Shown in pieces: positions 62,441 through 64,000 of a stretch of DNA of 64,000 bases (its first letter is position 1; the number at the start of each line of letters is the position of its first letter). Location: NCBI GenBank assembly GCA_014843695.1, contig CM026400.1:48963003-49027002 (forward strand), given 5' to 3'. The notes under the pieces are model-generated. The model was given only the letters and a program-made list of their open reading frames with translations. It had not been told where the DNA came from and searched no databases. The DNA is from Archivesica marissinica (Eukaryota > Mollusca > Bivalvia > Venerida > Vesicomyidae). Made by a program: the position numbers and the translations under genes.

Positions 62441-62853
62441 TACATCAAGCTGAAACTAAATCATTGGAAGGCCTTACATCATTGTTGTTTAAGGGTTTGC
62501 CGATACTACGCATGCTGTAGTGTTGCCAGGGATACAACATTGGACAAGCGATGGATCTCTACCCGGCTACACGGTCACCAACACAAACGGTTCGGGTAAG
62601 CTTGTAGAATGCGTCAGCTTTTGTGTGGGGTTTAAAGTCGCGTTAAAAAAAAAAATGTGTGTTTACAGTTTCGTGACTGACCCGTTTTTTTACCCCCTGA
62701 CCTTCAATTTTTTATGAAATTTTGGGGGAAAATATTTCTGTGCTCAAGGTAAAAAAAGTCGCTACAGACCGTCCCTATTATTTTGCATGAAACGGTAAAC
62801 ACAGATTTCTATTTTTAGCCTTATATGGATACTTTGCAGCTGTTATTGGTTGA
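62441..62853. other. No supported feature
   Basis: Contains a poly-A tract (62646-62655) and poly-T tract (62685-62690). An ORF at 62520-62717 lacks an ATG start and any recognisable domain. A possible exon-like interval (62530-62595) lies between a CCAG acceptor-like and a GGTAAGC donor-like site, but the polypyrimidine tract is poor and no neighbouring exon is visible. Confidence 0.4.
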
Positions 62854-63308
62854 GTTGTCGATTGGTTGACCATGGGTTCCCTTCCGAGACGTACTTCCAT
62901 AGTCTCTTCTGGTTCTACGGGTACGGTGTAAAGCACTGACACAAGTTGTCGATTGGTTGACCATGGGTTCCCTTCCGAGACGTATTTCCATAGTCTATTC
63001 TGGTTCTACGGGTACGGTGTAAAGCACTGACACAAGTTGTCGATTGGTTGACCATGGGTTCCCTTCCAAGACGTACTTCCATAGTCTCTTCTGGTTCTAC
63101 GGGTACGGTGTAAAGCACTGACACAAGTTGTTGATTGGTTGACCATGGGTTCCCTTCCGAGACGTACTTCCATAGTCTCTTCTGGTTCTACGGGTACGGT
63201 GTAAAGCACTGACACGAGTTATTGATTGGCTGACCATGTGTTCCCTTCCGAGAGGTACTTCCATAGTCTCTTCTGGTTCTACGGGTACGGTGTAAAGCAC
63301 CGACACGA
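62854..63308 (+). repeat. 91-bp tandem repeat, five copies
   Basis: Units start at 62854, 62945, 63036, 63127 and 63218. Each begins GTTGTCGATTGGTTGACCA and contains CTTCCATAGTCTC and TACGGTGTAAAGCAC. The first four differ at a few positions; the fifth is most diverged and passes without a break into sequence related to the fragment at 63505-63650. The CTCTTCTGGTTCTACGGG and ACGGTGTAAAGCACYGACAC parts match that fragment, so the array appears to have been amplified from inside a dispersed element. Minus-strand ORFs with a 91-bp stagger are artefacts of the repeat. Confidence 0.92.
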
Positions 63309-63400
63309 GACCTTGGTTAGAATGGTGATCAAACCTGCGATCCCTCTATTCGCTGTCCACAGTGTTAACCACTGGTCTACTGACCAATCTCTTTGTGTGT
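63309..63400 (-). mobile_element. Dispersed repeat fragment with tRNA-like box A/box B
   Basis: Continues from the fifth 91-bp unit. On the minus strand TAGACCAGTGGTTAACAC (complement at 63362-63379) resembles box A and GGTTTGATCAC (complement at 63325-63335) resembles box B. The cloverleaf stems are not convincing. It is probably the tRNA-like part of a decayed SINE whose body contributed the 91-bp unit. Confidence 0.4.
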
Positions 63401-63504
63401 GTGGTTTACGTTTATTTATCGTCGCTACCGGTTGCCCATATGAGCGACGCCTCCTGAAGAGATTAGTCATTTTAGATGTTGGAGGATAGTGCAATGATAC
63501 AGAC

Positions 63505-63650
63505 AGAGACTCATTCCAGAGTCTCCTCTGGTTCTTTTACGTGCACGGTGTAAAGCACCGACACGGAGACCTCGGTTTAACGTCCCATCTCAAAGACTGT
63601 TAATTTTTATTAGGGTCAGACGGTGGACCGAACCTCTGATCCCTGGATTA
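63505..63650 (+). mobile_element. Second fragment of the same dispersed element
   Basis: Contains GTCTCCTCTGGTTCTTTTAC, GCACGGTGTAAAGCACCGAC, ACCTCGGTTTAACGTCCCAT and GACCGAACCTCTGATCCC in that order, the same order of related motifs as 63248-63345. I recall this series of motifs as a high-copy repeat of molluscs, but have not verified it. Its limits are approximate. Confidence 0.5.
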
Positions 63651-64000
63651 GGGTCAGACAGGACCCATCTCTTTTGTTGGGAACATATATTATATATATA
63701 CACACGCAATACAATTCCGATCAACTGGTTTTTATAATATTTGGAGCAAACTATAATCATGTAATAGAAATACTTTTAGTTTATCATATTAATACATGTT
63801 GGCATTTGTTTAGCAGTATTGGTTGCTTCAGGTGCAAAGCAACGTATCGGAGTTCACGCCTAGCTGTAACCATTGCGATTGTGTCATGAAAATACCTGCG
63901 TGCTATATATAGACGATTACGGTAATACATGTTAGTGCTGATGATTACACACGGCAATTCATGAAAGGTATCAAATATGACGGTATTGATATTATATGGT
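63651..64000. other. No supported feature
   Basis: AT-rich sequence with a short TATATATA microsatellite (about 63687-63704). The ORF at 63623-63889 is short, begins inside the repeat fragment and has no recognisable domain. The region runs off the window end. Confidence 0.5.

Noticed and set aside
62520..62717. Possible small gene or exon with AG/GT-like borders at 62530-62595
   Set aside because: The ORF lacks an ATG and runs through a poly-A tract. The acceptor has no proper polypyrimidine tract, and no neighbouring exon or homologous domain was recognised.
62915..63306. Three staggered 69-codon minus-strand ORFs starting MSVLYTVPVEP
   Set aside because: They are exact 91-bp shifts of each other across the 91-bp tandem repeat.
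63623..63889. Plus-strand ORF of 88 codons
   Set aside because: It begins inside a repeat fragment, spans a TATA microsatellite and has no recognisable domain.

Overview
This is a eukaryotic, repeat-dominated window with no protein-coding gene I can support. Two runs of exactly 1,000 N look like placeholder gaps and split it into three contig pieces. The right end carries two tRNA-headed SINEs with target-site duplications, TA-flanked MITEs, and short motifs I associate with dispersed repeats of molluscs (bivalves in particular). My best guess is therefore a marine mollusc, on moderate evidence and with no database check.

Layout. (1) Positions 1-16267 are a 21-bp satellite with the core CCAAGAGCTAG on the + strand. 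(2) 16268-17267 is a gap. (3) 17268-41578 is the same 21-bp satellite in the opposite orientation. It ends in about 11 bp of non-repeat sequence before a second gap at 41590-42589. (4) 42590-59113 is an unrelated AT-rich satellite with a 19-bp unit and a 14-bp deletion form. (5) 59114-64000 is a mosaic of mostly repeat-derived sequence: SINE1 (59329-59594), SINE2 (59627-59879), a MITE-like element (60021-60313), MITE1 (60376-60553), a 31-copy array of 40/34-bp units (60664-61806), MITE2 (62270-62440, inverted relative to MITE1), a 5-copy 91-bp array (62854-63308), and two related dispersed-repeat fragments.

Both large satellites have higher-order structure. Variant monomers recur in the same order in blocks of 0.3-3 kb, so the arrays grew by block duplication as well as by single-monomer slippage. 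Because 21 is divisible by 3, four of the six frames of the first satellite stay open for long stretches. They give conceptual heptads (PVQELAQ, PRASTTS, LALGLVV, SSWTGCA) that look like proteins. Frequent 20-bp monomers shift the frame every few hundred bases, and I treat these ORFs as a by-product of the period. The 19-bp satellite has stops in every frame.

The points most worth checking are: whether the orientation flip of the 21-bp satellite is a real large inversion or a scaffolding error; the nested block duplications, including similar ~9.5 kb spacings in both pieces; whether the long mucin-like open frame at the 41.6 kb edge is ever transcribed; and the 91-bp array, which seems to have arisen by tandem amplification inside a dispersed element.
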